A stretch of 64,000 nucleotides of DNA from the NCBI RefSeq assembly GCF_002234575.2, contig NZ_CP022464.2:2728001-2792000 (forward strand). The letters run 5' to 3'. This DNA comes from Enterocloster bolteae. GTDB taxonomy: Bacteria; Bacillota; Clostridia; Lachnospirales; Lachnospiraceae. The number at the start of each line of letters is the position of its first letter. Within the stretch, counting starts at the first letter, position 1. A program made the position numbers and the translations under genes. The notes beneath the pieces were generated by a model that was not told where the DNA came from, did no database searches, and saw only the letters and a list, made by a program, of their open reading frames with translations. Of this stretch, positions 49,782 to 57,111 are shown in pieces.

Positions 49782-51290
49782 ATGGCAGATAAGAAAGATG
49801 ATATCGTCTTATCAATACGCGGTATGAGCAAGTCCTTCGGCCGAAACAGAGTTCTGGACCATATCAACCTGGATGTGAAGCGCGGAACCGTTATGGGGCT
49901 TATGGGTGAGAACGGAGCTGGTAAGTCAACCATGATGAAGTGCCTTTTCGGCACCTACCAGAAAGACGAGGGAAATATCTTCCTGAATGGCAAGGAAGTA
50001 AGCTTTTCCGGACCAAAGGATGCTCTTGAAAACGGCATTGCAATGGTTCACCAGGAATTGAATCAGTGTCTGGAACGGAATGTAATTGATAATTTATTCC
50101 TTGGACGTTATCCGGTCAATTCCATGGGTGTAATTGATGAAGGCAGGATGAAAAAGGAAGCCGCCGAGCTCTTTAGAAAATTGGGAATGACTGTTAACCT
50201 CACCCAGCCCATGGGCCGCATGTCCGTATCACAGAGGCAGATGTGTGAAATCGCCAAGGCCATCTCCTACAATTCAAGGGTGATTGTTCTGGATGAGCCC
50301 ACATCCTCCCTGACCGTGCAGGAGGTTAACAAGCTCTTCGAGATGATGAGGATGTTAAAGGAGCAGGGAATTGCCCTGATTTATATTTCCCACAAGATGG
50401 ATGAGATTTTTGAAATCTGCGACGAGATATCCGTGCTTCGGGACGGCAACCTGGTCATGACAAAGAGCACCAAGGATGCAAACATGAATGAGCTGATTGC
50501 GGCAATGGTCGGCCGTTCCCTTGATAACCGGTTCCCGCCTGTTGACAATACCCCAGGTGATGTGATTCTGTCCATCCAGAATCTGTCTACAAAGTTTGAG
50601 CCTCATTTGCAGGATGTTTCATTTGACGTAAAAGAAGGAGAGATATTCGGACTGTACGGTCTGGTAGGGGCAGGGCGCACGGAACTTCTGGAAACAATCT
50701 TTGGTGTCCGCACCAGAGCCGCAGGACGCGTTTATTTTAATAACCGCCTTATGAATTTCAGCAGCGCGAAGGAGGCCATGGAGCATGGCTTTGCCATGAT
50801 TACCGAGGAGCGGAAGGCAAATGGCCTGTTTTTAAAAGGAGACCTTACCTTCAATACCACCATAGCCAATCTGCAGCAGTATATGTCGGGTATAGCGCTT
50901 TCCGATGCAAAGATGATAAAGGCTACGTCAAAGGAAATCAAAATCATGCATACCAAGTGCATGGGCCCCGATGATATGATTTCCAGCCTTTCCGGCGGCA
51001 ATCAGCAGAAGGTCATTTTCGGAAAGTGGCTGGAGCGCAGTCCGCAGGTGTTTATGATGGACGAACCCACAAGAGGAATCGACGTGGGTGCAAAGTATGA
51101 AATATATGAGCTTATCATCAATATGGCGAAGCAGGGGAAGACAATCATTGTTGTTTCTTCTGAGATGCCGGAGATTCTCGGAATTACAAACCGTATTGGT
51201 GTTATGTCAAATGGACGTCTTTCTGGAATTGTTAATACAAAAGAGACAAATCAGGAAGAACTTTTAAGGCTCAGTGCAAAATACCTATAA
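49782..51290 (+). CDS. mglA: Galactose/methylgalactoside-type ABC transporter ATPase
   Basis: The energy-coupling subunit of a carbohydrate importer (CUT2 class), with two ATPase domains in 502 residues. The first half has Walker A GENGAGKST (about 42-50), a signature region MSVSQRQM and Walker B VIVLDEPTSSL. The second half has the degenerate loop GLVGAGRTELL usual in this family, the signature LSGGNQQKV and VFMMDEPTRGIDVGAK. Length and layout match MglA/RbsA. It works with the preceding binding protein and the following permease, ten bases downstream. Confidence 0.93.
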   Translation: MADKKDDIVLSIRGMSKSFGRNRVLDHINLDVKRGTVMGLMGENGAGKSTMMKCLFGTYQKDEGNIFLNGKEVSFSGPKDALENGIAMVHQELNQCLERNVIDNLFLGRYPVNSMGVIDEGRMKKEAAELFRKLGMTVNLTQPMGRMSVSQRQMCEIAKAISYNSRVIVLDEPTSSLTVQEVNKLFEMMRMLKEQGIALIYISHKMDEIFEICDEISVLRDGNLVMTKSTKDANMNELIAAMVGRSLDNRFPPVDNTPGDVILSIQNLSTKFEPHLQDVSFDVKEGEIFGLYGLVGAGRTELLETIFGVRTRAAGRVYFNNRLMNFSSAKEAMEHGFAMITEERKANGLFLKGDLTFNTTIANLQQYMSGIALSDAKMIKATSKEIKIMHTKCMGPDDMISSLSGGNQQKVIFGKWLERSPQVFMMDEPTRGIDVGAKYEIYELIINMAKQGKTIIVVSSEMPEILGITNRIGVMSNGRLSGIVNTKETNQEELLRLSAKYL

Positions 51291-51299
51291 GGGGGATTC

Positions 51300-52961
51300 A
51301 TGGATATGGCGAAAGGAAACAATGAGACTCTTACGGCTGAACAGGAAATGCAGCTGCGCCAGCCAATTGAGGATTATGTTGGCGAAATTCAGAAGAAAAT
51401 CGACAGTCTCAGAGCGGACGGCACAAACAGAGTAGTCGCTCTGCAAAATAATATTGATGCAACAAAAAGAGACCGTTCCCTTACAAAGGAAGAAAGGGAA
51501 AACAGAATTGCGGCTAACAGCGCGGAGATGGAAAAAGCAAAGGCTGTTGAGGCAAAGAACAAAGACGAGATTGCAAAATTAATCTCCGAAGCGGAGAGTT
51601 ATCTCAAGGAACATTTTGATAAGGATTATTATTTGCCGTTAAAGGAAAGCTGTGAGCGGGAAAAAGCGCTTGCAAAGGAAAAATATGGCATTAAAGTTGC
51701 GGAACTGAACAAAGAACATGAAAATACCCTCTCAAAGCTTACGGACCATCAGGAGATAAAGGACGAGAAGTATGTTCATAAGAACCGCCTGTTTGACGCA
51801 AAGATGGACCTGGACAAGGAGCTTCAGCGGATCAAAGACAGAAGGCATGCGGCATTTGTCTGGCAGTATCACCTGATTGATATGCTCCGCCTGTCTAAAT
51901 TCACCTTCATGGAGACCAGAGCGCAGAAATGGGAGAACTATAAATATACATTCAACCGCAGAACATTCTTACTGCAGAATGGTCTGTATATCGCTATTAT
52001 CCTGATTTTCATTGGACTGTGTATCGCTGCTCCGGTGATGAAGAATGTTAAACTGCTTACCTATAATAACATTTTAAATATCCTGCAGCAGGCTTCTCCC
52101 AGAATGTTCCTGGCCCTGGGCGTTGCGGGTCTTATCCTCCTGACCGGCACGGACCTTTCTATCGGGCGTATGGTTGGTATGGGTATGACCACTGCTACCA
52201 TCATCATGCATCAGGGCATTAACACAGGTGCTGTGTTCGGACACGTGTTTGACTTTACAGGCATGCCCATAGGATTAAGAGTGGTATTTGCCCTTGTAAT
52301 GTGTATTATCTTATGTACGTGCTTTACGGCTATCGGCGGTTTCTTTACCGCTAAGTTCAAGATGCATCCGTTCATATCAACCATGGCCAACATGCTGGTC
52401 ATTTTCGGACTTGTCACATATGCCACAAAGGGCGTATCCTTTGGTGCCATTGAACCGGCTATTCCAAAGATGATTATTCCAAAAATAAACGGGTTCCCAA
52501 CCATTATCCTGTGGGCAGTGGCTGCCATCGTAATCGTTTGGTTTATCTGGAACAAGACCACCTTCGGCAAGAATTTATACGCAGTAGGCGGCAACCCGGA
52601 AGCAGCAGCTGTTTCAGGTATCTCCGTATTCGGAGTAACCATGGGAGCATTCATTCTGGCAGGTATCCTTTACGGATTCGGTTCCTGGCTGGAATGCGCA
52701 AGAATGGTAGGTTCCGGCTCCGCCGCTTACGGCCAGGGCTGGGAGATGGACGCAATTGCAGCCTGTGTGGTTGGCGGCGTATCCTTTACCGGCGGTATCG
52801 GTAAGATTTCCGGCGTAGTAGTCGGCGTACTTATCTTCACCGTGCTCATCTACTCCCTTACCATTCTCGGTATCGACACAAACCTACAGTTCGTGTTTGA
52901 AGGCATCATCATTATAACGGCTGTAACACTTGACTGCTTGAAGTATGTTCAGAAGAAGTAG
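51300..52961 (+). CDS. mglC: Sugar ABC transporter permease (MglC-like) with long coiled-coil N-terminus
   Basis: The 553-residue membrane subunit is about 200 residues longer than MglC/RbsC. Residues 1-205 are hydrophilic, rich in Lys, Glu and Ala with heptad-like helices (RENRIAANSAEMEKAKAVEAKNKDEIAKLISEAE; LNKEHENTLSKL), and would lie in the cytoplasm. From about 225 on it has 8-10 membrane segments with permease motifs: LALGVAGLILLTGTDLSIGRMVGMG, GGFFTAKFKMHPFISTMANM, FGKNLYAVGGNPEAAAVSGI and GGVSFTGGIGKISGV. The extra domain has no role I know of; it may contact the ATPase or a regulator. The only permease gene here, it probably forms a homodimer. Its TAG stop directly precedes repeat copy B. 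Confidence 0.88.
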   Translation: MDMAKGNNETLTAEQEMQLRQPIEDYVGEIQKKIDSLRADGTNRVVALQNNIDATKRDRSLTKEERENRIAANSAEMEKAKAVEAKNKDEIAKLISEAESYLKEHFDKDYYLPLKESCEREKALAKEKYGIKVAELNKEHENTLSKLTDHQEIKDEKYVHKNRLFDAKMDLDKELQRIKDRRHAAFVWQYHLIDMLRLSKFTFMETRAQKWENYKYTFNRRTFLLQNGLYIAIILIFIGLCIAAPVMKNVKLLTYNNILNILQQASPRMFLALGVAGLILLTGTDLSIGRMVGMGMTTATIIMHQGINTGAVFGHVFDFTGMPIGLRVVFALVMCIILCTCFTAIGGFFTAKFKMHPFISTMANMLVIFGLVTYATKGVSFGAIEPAIPKMIIPKINGFPTIILWAVAAIVIVWFIWNKTTFGKNLYAVGGNPEAAAVSGISVFGVTMGAFILAGILYGFGSWLECARMVGSGSAAYGQGWEMDAIAACVVGGVSFTGGIGKISGVVVGVLIFTVLIYSLTILGIDTNLQFVFEGIIIITAVTLDCLKYVQKK

Positions 52962-53233
52962 TAAGGAAGGTTAGGTGTTTCCGTCCGTGATTGAAATAAG
53001 CCCGGGGGCTGTGGATACGGCTTCGGGACTAGTAGTTCTAGGACGCTGAAAATCGGCTGAATACAAGAGGCTGGCTGCCAAAACTCGCGGCCAAGCCTCT
53101 TTCTATATTTAGATACTGAGCTCAGACAGTTGTCAGCCAGCCTCTTAACGCCGCTTTCCACCGTCCAAGAACTACACGTCCCTGCAGATGCATCCACATC
53201 CCCCGGCCTTATTTCAATCACCCACTACGCACC
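52962..53233 (+). repeat. Structured stop-codon-linked repeat, copy B
   Basis: Sense strand is plus, the same as mglC, whose TAG stop ends at 52961; the next bases TAAGG begin the element. Stems: TGATTGAAATAAG (52988-53000) pairs perfectly with 53208-53220, continued by 53003-53016 with 53192-53205 (one mismatch). The inner AAGAGGCTGGCTG (53065-53077) pairs perfectly with 53134-53146 or, alternatively, with GCCAAGCCTCTT (53090-53101). Shared blocks: CCGTCCGTGA (52981-52990), CGGCTTCGGG, CCAAAACTCGCG (53078-53089), GCTCAGACA (53120-53128), CCTGCAGATGCATC and CCCACTACGCACC (53221-53233). Copies B and C face each other between mglC and the CYTH gene. Confidence 0.82.
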
Positions 53234-53292
53234 TCCCTTCGCCAAAAAAGAGTGATGCGCCAGCCAGACTATCGTTTTTTGTCAGATATAAT

Positions 53293-53332
53293 ACCTGGCA
53301 TATAAAATGATGGAAGAATTTTCACCTGGCAT
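53293..53332. repeat. Short direct repeat between repeat copies B and C
   Basis: ACCTGGCAT occurs at 53293-53301 and 53324-53332, 31 bp apart, in the A/T-rich 130-bp spacer separating the two inverted structured repeats. No gene is seen in this spacer. Confidence 0.5.
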
Positions 53333-53363
53333 TTTTCGTTTTATCTGCGCCATGGATGTAAGT

Positions 53364-53639
53364 GATGCAGAAGCATCGGGTACGTAGTGGGTAGGGGGGT
53401 GTGAGATGCATCTACAGGGGCGTGTAGGGGTTAGGCTGCGGGAACCGGCGTTAAGAGGCTGACTGACAATTGTCTGAGCCCGATATCTGGATACAGAAAG
53501 AGACTGACCGCGAGTTTTGGCAGTCAGCCTCTTGCATTTAGCCGGTTTCCGGAGGCTTAGCCCTACTAGCCCCGCAGCCGTATCCCACTCCCCCTCTCCC
53601 TCACGGACGGATGAACCTTCTCTTCCTCCGCATCCCTTA
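53364..53639 (-). repeat. Structured stop-codon-linked repeat, copy C
   Basis: Sense strand is minus; the first bases TAAGGGATGC are the TAA stop of the CYTH gene (53639-53637) and what follows, identical to the junction in copy A. The inner stem AAGAGGCTGACTG / CAGTCAGCCTCTT (53453-53465 with 53521-53533, plus-strand reading) keeps pairing although it differs from copy B by G-to-A matched by C-to-T. Shared blocks in sense: CCGTCCGTGA (53610-53601), CGGCTGCGGG, CCAAAACTCGCG (53520-53509), GCTCAGACA (53479-53471), CCTGTAGATGCATC and CCCACTACGTACC. The open frame across it on the minus strand is not credible as a gene. Confidence 0.82.
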
Positions 53640-54089
53640 CTTCCCACAAGCTAACCTGCTATTTTGATACTCCCTTGTAAACGTAACATCCCTCCCAAAC
53701 CACTCCGGGGCCTGGAAGGCCATGGCTTCTTCTTCGGAGGTGAATTCCACCTCGGCCAGGAGGAGGCCGGCGTAGCGGCCTTCAAAGACGTCCAGTTCAA
53801 TGGTCAGATGGTCTGAGCCATCCAGCGGGATGAGATAGCGCTTTTTGGTGAGTACCACGCCGTCGGCCTTGGGGAGCAGGTGGGCGTAGGCTTCCCGGGT
53901 CAGGGGGAGGTTGTATTCCTCCCTGGACAGGAGTCCCTTGCCCTTGTAGGTGAGATAGAAGCTGTCATCCTCCTGACGGATGCGGACCACCGGTTCCGTG
54001 CAGAGATAGGCCTGTTCAATCTGGTGGAAGGGATGGGCGTCATAGCCCTCCGGAAGACAGGGGATCAGGAATTTACGTTCGATTTCCAT
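53637..54089 (-). CDS. CYTH-domain protein
   Basis: A 150-residue member of the CYTH (CyaB/thiamine-triphosphatase) superfamily, tunnel-fold enzymes that bind triphosphates with metal ions. It starts MEIERKFLI, the EXEXK-like signature (here EIERK), and alternates charged strands: VVRIRQEDDSFYLTYKGKG, LTKKRYLIPL and TIELDVFEGRYAGLLLAEVEF. Related bacterial proteins hydrolyse inorganic triphosphate or act on nucleotides; the substrate here is not known. It stands alone, divergent from the DJ-1 gene, and its stop is the first base of repeat copy C. Confidence 0.88.
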   Translation of the reverse strand: MEIERKFLIPCLPEGYDAHPFHQIEQAYLCTEPVVRIRQEDDSFYLTYKGKGLLSREEYNLPLTREAYAHLLPKADGVVLTKKRYLIPLDGSDHLTIELDVFEGRYAGLLLAEVEFTSEEEAMAFQAPEWFGRDVTFTREYQNSRLACGK

Positions 54090-54246
54090 ATGGGAAAACC
54101 TCCTTGCTGTGATTGTCGATTAGTGGATTTTACTAAGTATTTTTATTTTTTCCATTTTACAATCATATCATTTAACTCTTTTCCTGAAAAGTGATAAATG
54201 ATAAAATAAAATTACTATGCGATAAATGGCGGAAAGGGAGATTATC

Positions 54247-54801
54247 ATGGCAAAGGTTTATGCATTTCTTGCGGATGGACTGGAAGAGGTTGAATGTCTT
54301 GCGGTTGTGGACGTGCTCCGGCGTTCCGGTGTGGAGGTGACACTGGTGTCTGTTACAGGAGACAGGAAAGTAACTGGTTCTCATGGAATTGAGTTGGGGA
54401 CCGACGCCCTGTTTGAGGATGTGAACCCGGATGTGGCAGATGTGCTGTTTTTGCCCGGAGGAATGCCGGGAACTAACAATCTGAAAGCACATATGGGTCT
54501 GAGGGCGGCTGTGGAGTGTGCCAACAAGCAGGGCAGAAGGATTGCGGCCATCTGCGCGGCGCCAAGCATCCTGGGGAGTATGGGGCTCTTAAAGGGCAGG
54601 ACGGCTACCTGCTATCCGGGATTTGAGGACCAGCTCACAGGTGTGTCCTACACCAGCCAGGGTGTTGTGACGGATGGCAACATCACCACCGGCAGGGGCC
54701 TGGGATTTGCCCTTGACATGGGACTGGAACTGATTCGCCTGCTTCAGGGTCCCCAGCAGGCCCAGAAGATTGCAGCGGCAATCCAGTATAACTGGAAATA
54801 G
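54247..54801 (+). CDS. DJ-1/PfpI-family protein
   Basis: A 184-residue protein of the DJ-1/ThiJ superfamily, typically cysteine-dependent enzymes or chaperones acting in carbonyl and oxidative stress. It begins KVYAFLADGLEEVECLAVVDVLRRSGVEV with the conserved acidic residue in LEEVE, has FLPGGMPGTNNL, and the nucleophilic elbow AAICAAPSILGSMGLL with the reactive Cys. ITTGRGLGFALDMGLELI is the C-terminal signature. ATG 54247 (AAAGGGAG eight bases before) is preferred over ATG 54226. The exact reaction cannot be assigned. Confidence 0.88.
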   Translation: MAKVYAFLADGLEEVECLAVVDVLRRSGVEVTLVSVTGDRKVTGSHGIELGTDALFEDVNPDVADVLFLPGGMPGTNNLKAHMGLRAAVECANKQGRRIAAICAAPSILGSMGLLKGRTATCYPGFEDQLTGVSYTSQGVVTDGNITTGRGLGFALDMGLELIRLLQGPQQAQKIAAAIQYNWK

Positions 54802-54902
54802 TATCCGGATGAGAAAAACTCCTGTTCTGTTCTATATCATATGGATGTGGGATGGAATGGAAGTTTTTTTTGTAAAAAACGCTGGTGTTTTTAAAATGAG
54901 CA

Positions 54903-54911
54903 TGCTATAAT
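54903..54911 (+). promoter_or_regulatory. Extended -10 promoter of tig
   Basis: TGC-TATAAT (54903-54911) is a perfect extended -10, 71 bp before the trigger factor start. The -35 region is poor. Confidence 0.55.
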
Positions 54912-54982
54912 GGTACATTGAAGTGTAGCGCCCTCATGGATTATGGGCGAACCACATATATTTTAAGGAGGAACCCGTAAAA

Positions 54983-56269
54983 ATGAGTGTACAAGTAGAA
55001 AAATTAGAAAAAAACATGGCCAAACTGACAATAGAGTTAAGCGCAGAGCAGTTTGAGGATGCTATGAAAAAAGCCTTCAATAAGAGCAAGAACAAGTTTA
55101 ATATTCCAGGCTTCCGTAAGGGCAAAGCACCTCGCGCCATGATTGAAAAGATGTATGGCGAAGGCATCTTTTATGAGGAGGCTGCTGATGAGGCCATCAA
55201 CGCAACCTGCATGGAGGCAATGAATGAAAGCGGACTGGAGATCGTTTCCAGACCGGAAGTTGCCGTAGAGCAGATTGGCAAGGACAAGCCGTTCATCTAT
55301 ACCGCAACTGTAGCCGTAAGGCCGGAAGTGACCCTGGGCGAGTACAAGGGCATTGAGGTAGAGAAGGTGGATGCAGCTGTGAAGCCTGAGGATGTGGAAG
55401 CAGAGCTCAAGAAGGTTCAGGAGCAGAACGCAAGACTTCTGACCGTAGAGGACAGACCGGTTGCTGACGGCGACCAGACAGTCATCGACTTCGAGGGATT
55501 TGTTGACGGCAAGACATTTGACGGCGGCAAGGCAGCTGATTACCCATTGACCATTGGCTCCCATTCCTTCATTGATACATTTGAGGAGCAGCTGGTTGGC
55601 AAGAACATCGGCGAAGAGTGCGAGATTAACGTAACCTTCCCGGAGGAGTACCATGCGGCTGAACTGGCTGGAAAGCCTGCAACCTTTAAGGTGACTGTAA
55701 AGGAAATCAAGGTAAAGGAACTTCCGGAACTGGATGATGAGTTTGCAGGAGAAGTTTCTGAATTTGACACGCTGGATGAATACAAGAAGGATATTGAGGC
55801 AAAGATTCTTGAGAGAAAGCAGAAAGAAGCTGCTTCCGAAAACGAGAACCGTGTGGTTGACAAGGTAGTGGCAGGCGCTTCCATGGAGATTCCTGACAGG
55901 ATGGTGGAAGGCCAGATTGACAACATGGTTCAGGATACAGCCCGCCGTATGGAGAGCCAGGGTCTGAACATGGATCTGTACATGAAGTATACAGGCATGA
56001 CCATGGAGCAGATGAGAGAGCAGATGAAGCCACAGGCCTTAAAGAGAATCCAGACCAGACTGGTGCTTGAGGAAGTTGTAAAGGCTGAGAACCTGCAGGT
56101 TTCCGACGAAAGACTGGATGAGGAGATTGCCAAGATGGCGGCCGCTTACCAGATGGAGGCTGACAAGTTAAAGGGTTATATGTCAGACCGTGATAAGGAC
56201 CAGATGAAGGAAGATATTGCTGTTCAGGAAGCGGTTGATTTCCTGGTAGCAGAAGCAAAACTGGTATAA
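54983..56269 (+). CDS. tig: Trigger factor (ribosome-associated chaperone, peptidyl-prolyl isomerase)
   Basis: Binds the ribosome exit tunnel and shields nascent chains. The 428-residue chain has the usual three parts: an N-terminal ribosome-binding domain with the signature FNIPGFRKGKAPRAMIEKMYG (about 38-58), a central FKBP-type isomerase domain (VADGDQTVIDFEGFVDGKTFDGGKA through EINVTFPEEYHAAELAGKPATF, about 150-245) and a helical C-terminal chaperone domain. AAGGAGGA lies 11 bases before the ATG. It heads the tig-clpP-clpX-lon-engB cluster common in Firmicutes. Confidence 0.95.
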   Translation: MSVQVEKLEKNMAKLTIELSAEQFEDAMKKAFNKSKNKFNIPGFRKGKAPRAMIEKMYGEGIFYEEAADEAINATCMEAMNESGLEIVSRPEVAVEQIGKDKPFIYTATVAVRPEVTLGEYKGIEVEKVDAAVKPEDVEAELKKVQEQNARLLTVEDRPVADGDQTVIDFEGFVDGKTFDGGKAADYPLTIGSHSFIDTFEEQLVGKNIGEECEINVTFPEEYHAAELAGKPATFKVTVKEIKVKELPELDDEFAGEVSEFDTLDEYKKDIEAKILERKQKEAASENENRVVDKVVAGASMEIPDRMVEGQIDNMVQDTARRMESQGLNMDLYMKYTGMTMEQMREQMKPQALKRIQTRLVLEEVVKAENLQVSDERLDEEIAKMAAAYQMEADKLKGYMSDRDKDQMKEDIAVQEAVDFLVAEAKLV

Positions 56270-56453
56270 TTCACATATGATACGGGGGGTTCACAGCGCT
56301 TATTTACCTGGCTTTGAATCTCCCTGGTTTGTTATAAGTGAACTGGTCACCGCACCGGACTTGTGAAATACCTGGCCGGGAGACGGTGGCATGTATCGCA
56401 CGTAAGTGTCTGAAAAACAGACGTTTAGTGCTCATAACTAGGAGGATGGTTAT

Positions 56454-57035
56454 ATGAGTTTAGTACCTTATGTCATTGAGCAGACCAGCCGCGGCGAGCG
56501 TTCTTATGACATTTATTCAAGATTACTGAAGGAGAGGATCATATTCCTGGGCGAGGAAGTAAACGATGTGTCCGCAAGCCTTGTGGTGGCACAGCTCTTA
56601 TTCCTGGAGTCAGAGGACCCAGGCAAGGATATCCATTTGTATATCAACAGCCCGGGCGGTTCTGTATCTGCGGGATTTGCTATCTATGATACCATGAACT
56701 ATATTAAATGCGATGTATCTACCATCTGTATCGGCATGGCGGCCAGCATGGGCGCGTTCCTTCTTTCCGGAGGGGCCAAGGGCAAGCGTTTCGCGCTGCC
56801 TAATGCTGAAATCATGATTCATCAGCCTTCCGGCGGGGCCAAGGGCCAGGCCACAGAGATTAAAATTGTGGCTGAAAATATCTTAAAGACAAGAAAGAAA
56901 TTAAACGAAATCCTGGCAGCAAACACAGGAAAGCCCCTGGAAGTAATTGAGCGCGATACAGAGCGTGACAATTATATGTCTGCACTGGAGGCCAAGGAAT
57001 ACGGCCTTATTGATGAAATCATTGCACATCATTAG
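56454..57035 (+). CDS. clpP: ATP-dependent Clp protease proteolytic subunit
   Basis: A serine protease that forms a tetradecameric barrel and degrades proteins fed by ClpX. The 193-residue chain has the triad S98 (GMAASMGAF), H123 (MIHQPSGG) and D172 (ERDTERDNYMS), one off from the E. coli numbering. Also visible are INSPGGSVSAGFAIYDTM and the handle region. AGGAGG precedes ATG 56454. A 184-bp gap from tig contains a GTCTG/CAGAC hairpin (near 56408-56424) but no clear separate promoter. clpX follows after 76 bp. Confidence 0.96.
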   Translation: MSLVPYVIEQTSRGERSYDIYSRLLKERIIFLGEEVNDVSASLVVAQLLFLESEDPGKDIHLYINSPGGSVSAGFAIYDTMNYIKCDVSTICIGMAASMGAFLLSGGAKGKRFALPNAEIMIHQPSGGAKGQATEIKIVAENILKTRKKLNEILAANTGKPLEVIERDTERDNYMSALEAKEYGLIDEIIAHH

Positions 57036-57111
57036 TGCTGCAGTACAGCGCTGAGGCATCAGGCCGGTAACGTAAAAAAGCAAGTAAAGGATATGAAAGG
57101 TTAGGTATCGT

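Noticed and set aside
10600..53639. Idea that the structured repeats are CRISPR, integron attC sites or transposase-bearing insertion sequences
   Set aside because: There are no spacers, no integrase or transposase gene, no target-site duplications visible by eye, and the element length is about 270-300 bp with internal conserved blocks.
53282..53647. 121-codon minus-strand open frame between mglC and the CYTH gene
   Set aside because: It covers repeat copy C, has no ribosome-binding site or recognisable motif, and overlaps the CYTH stop.
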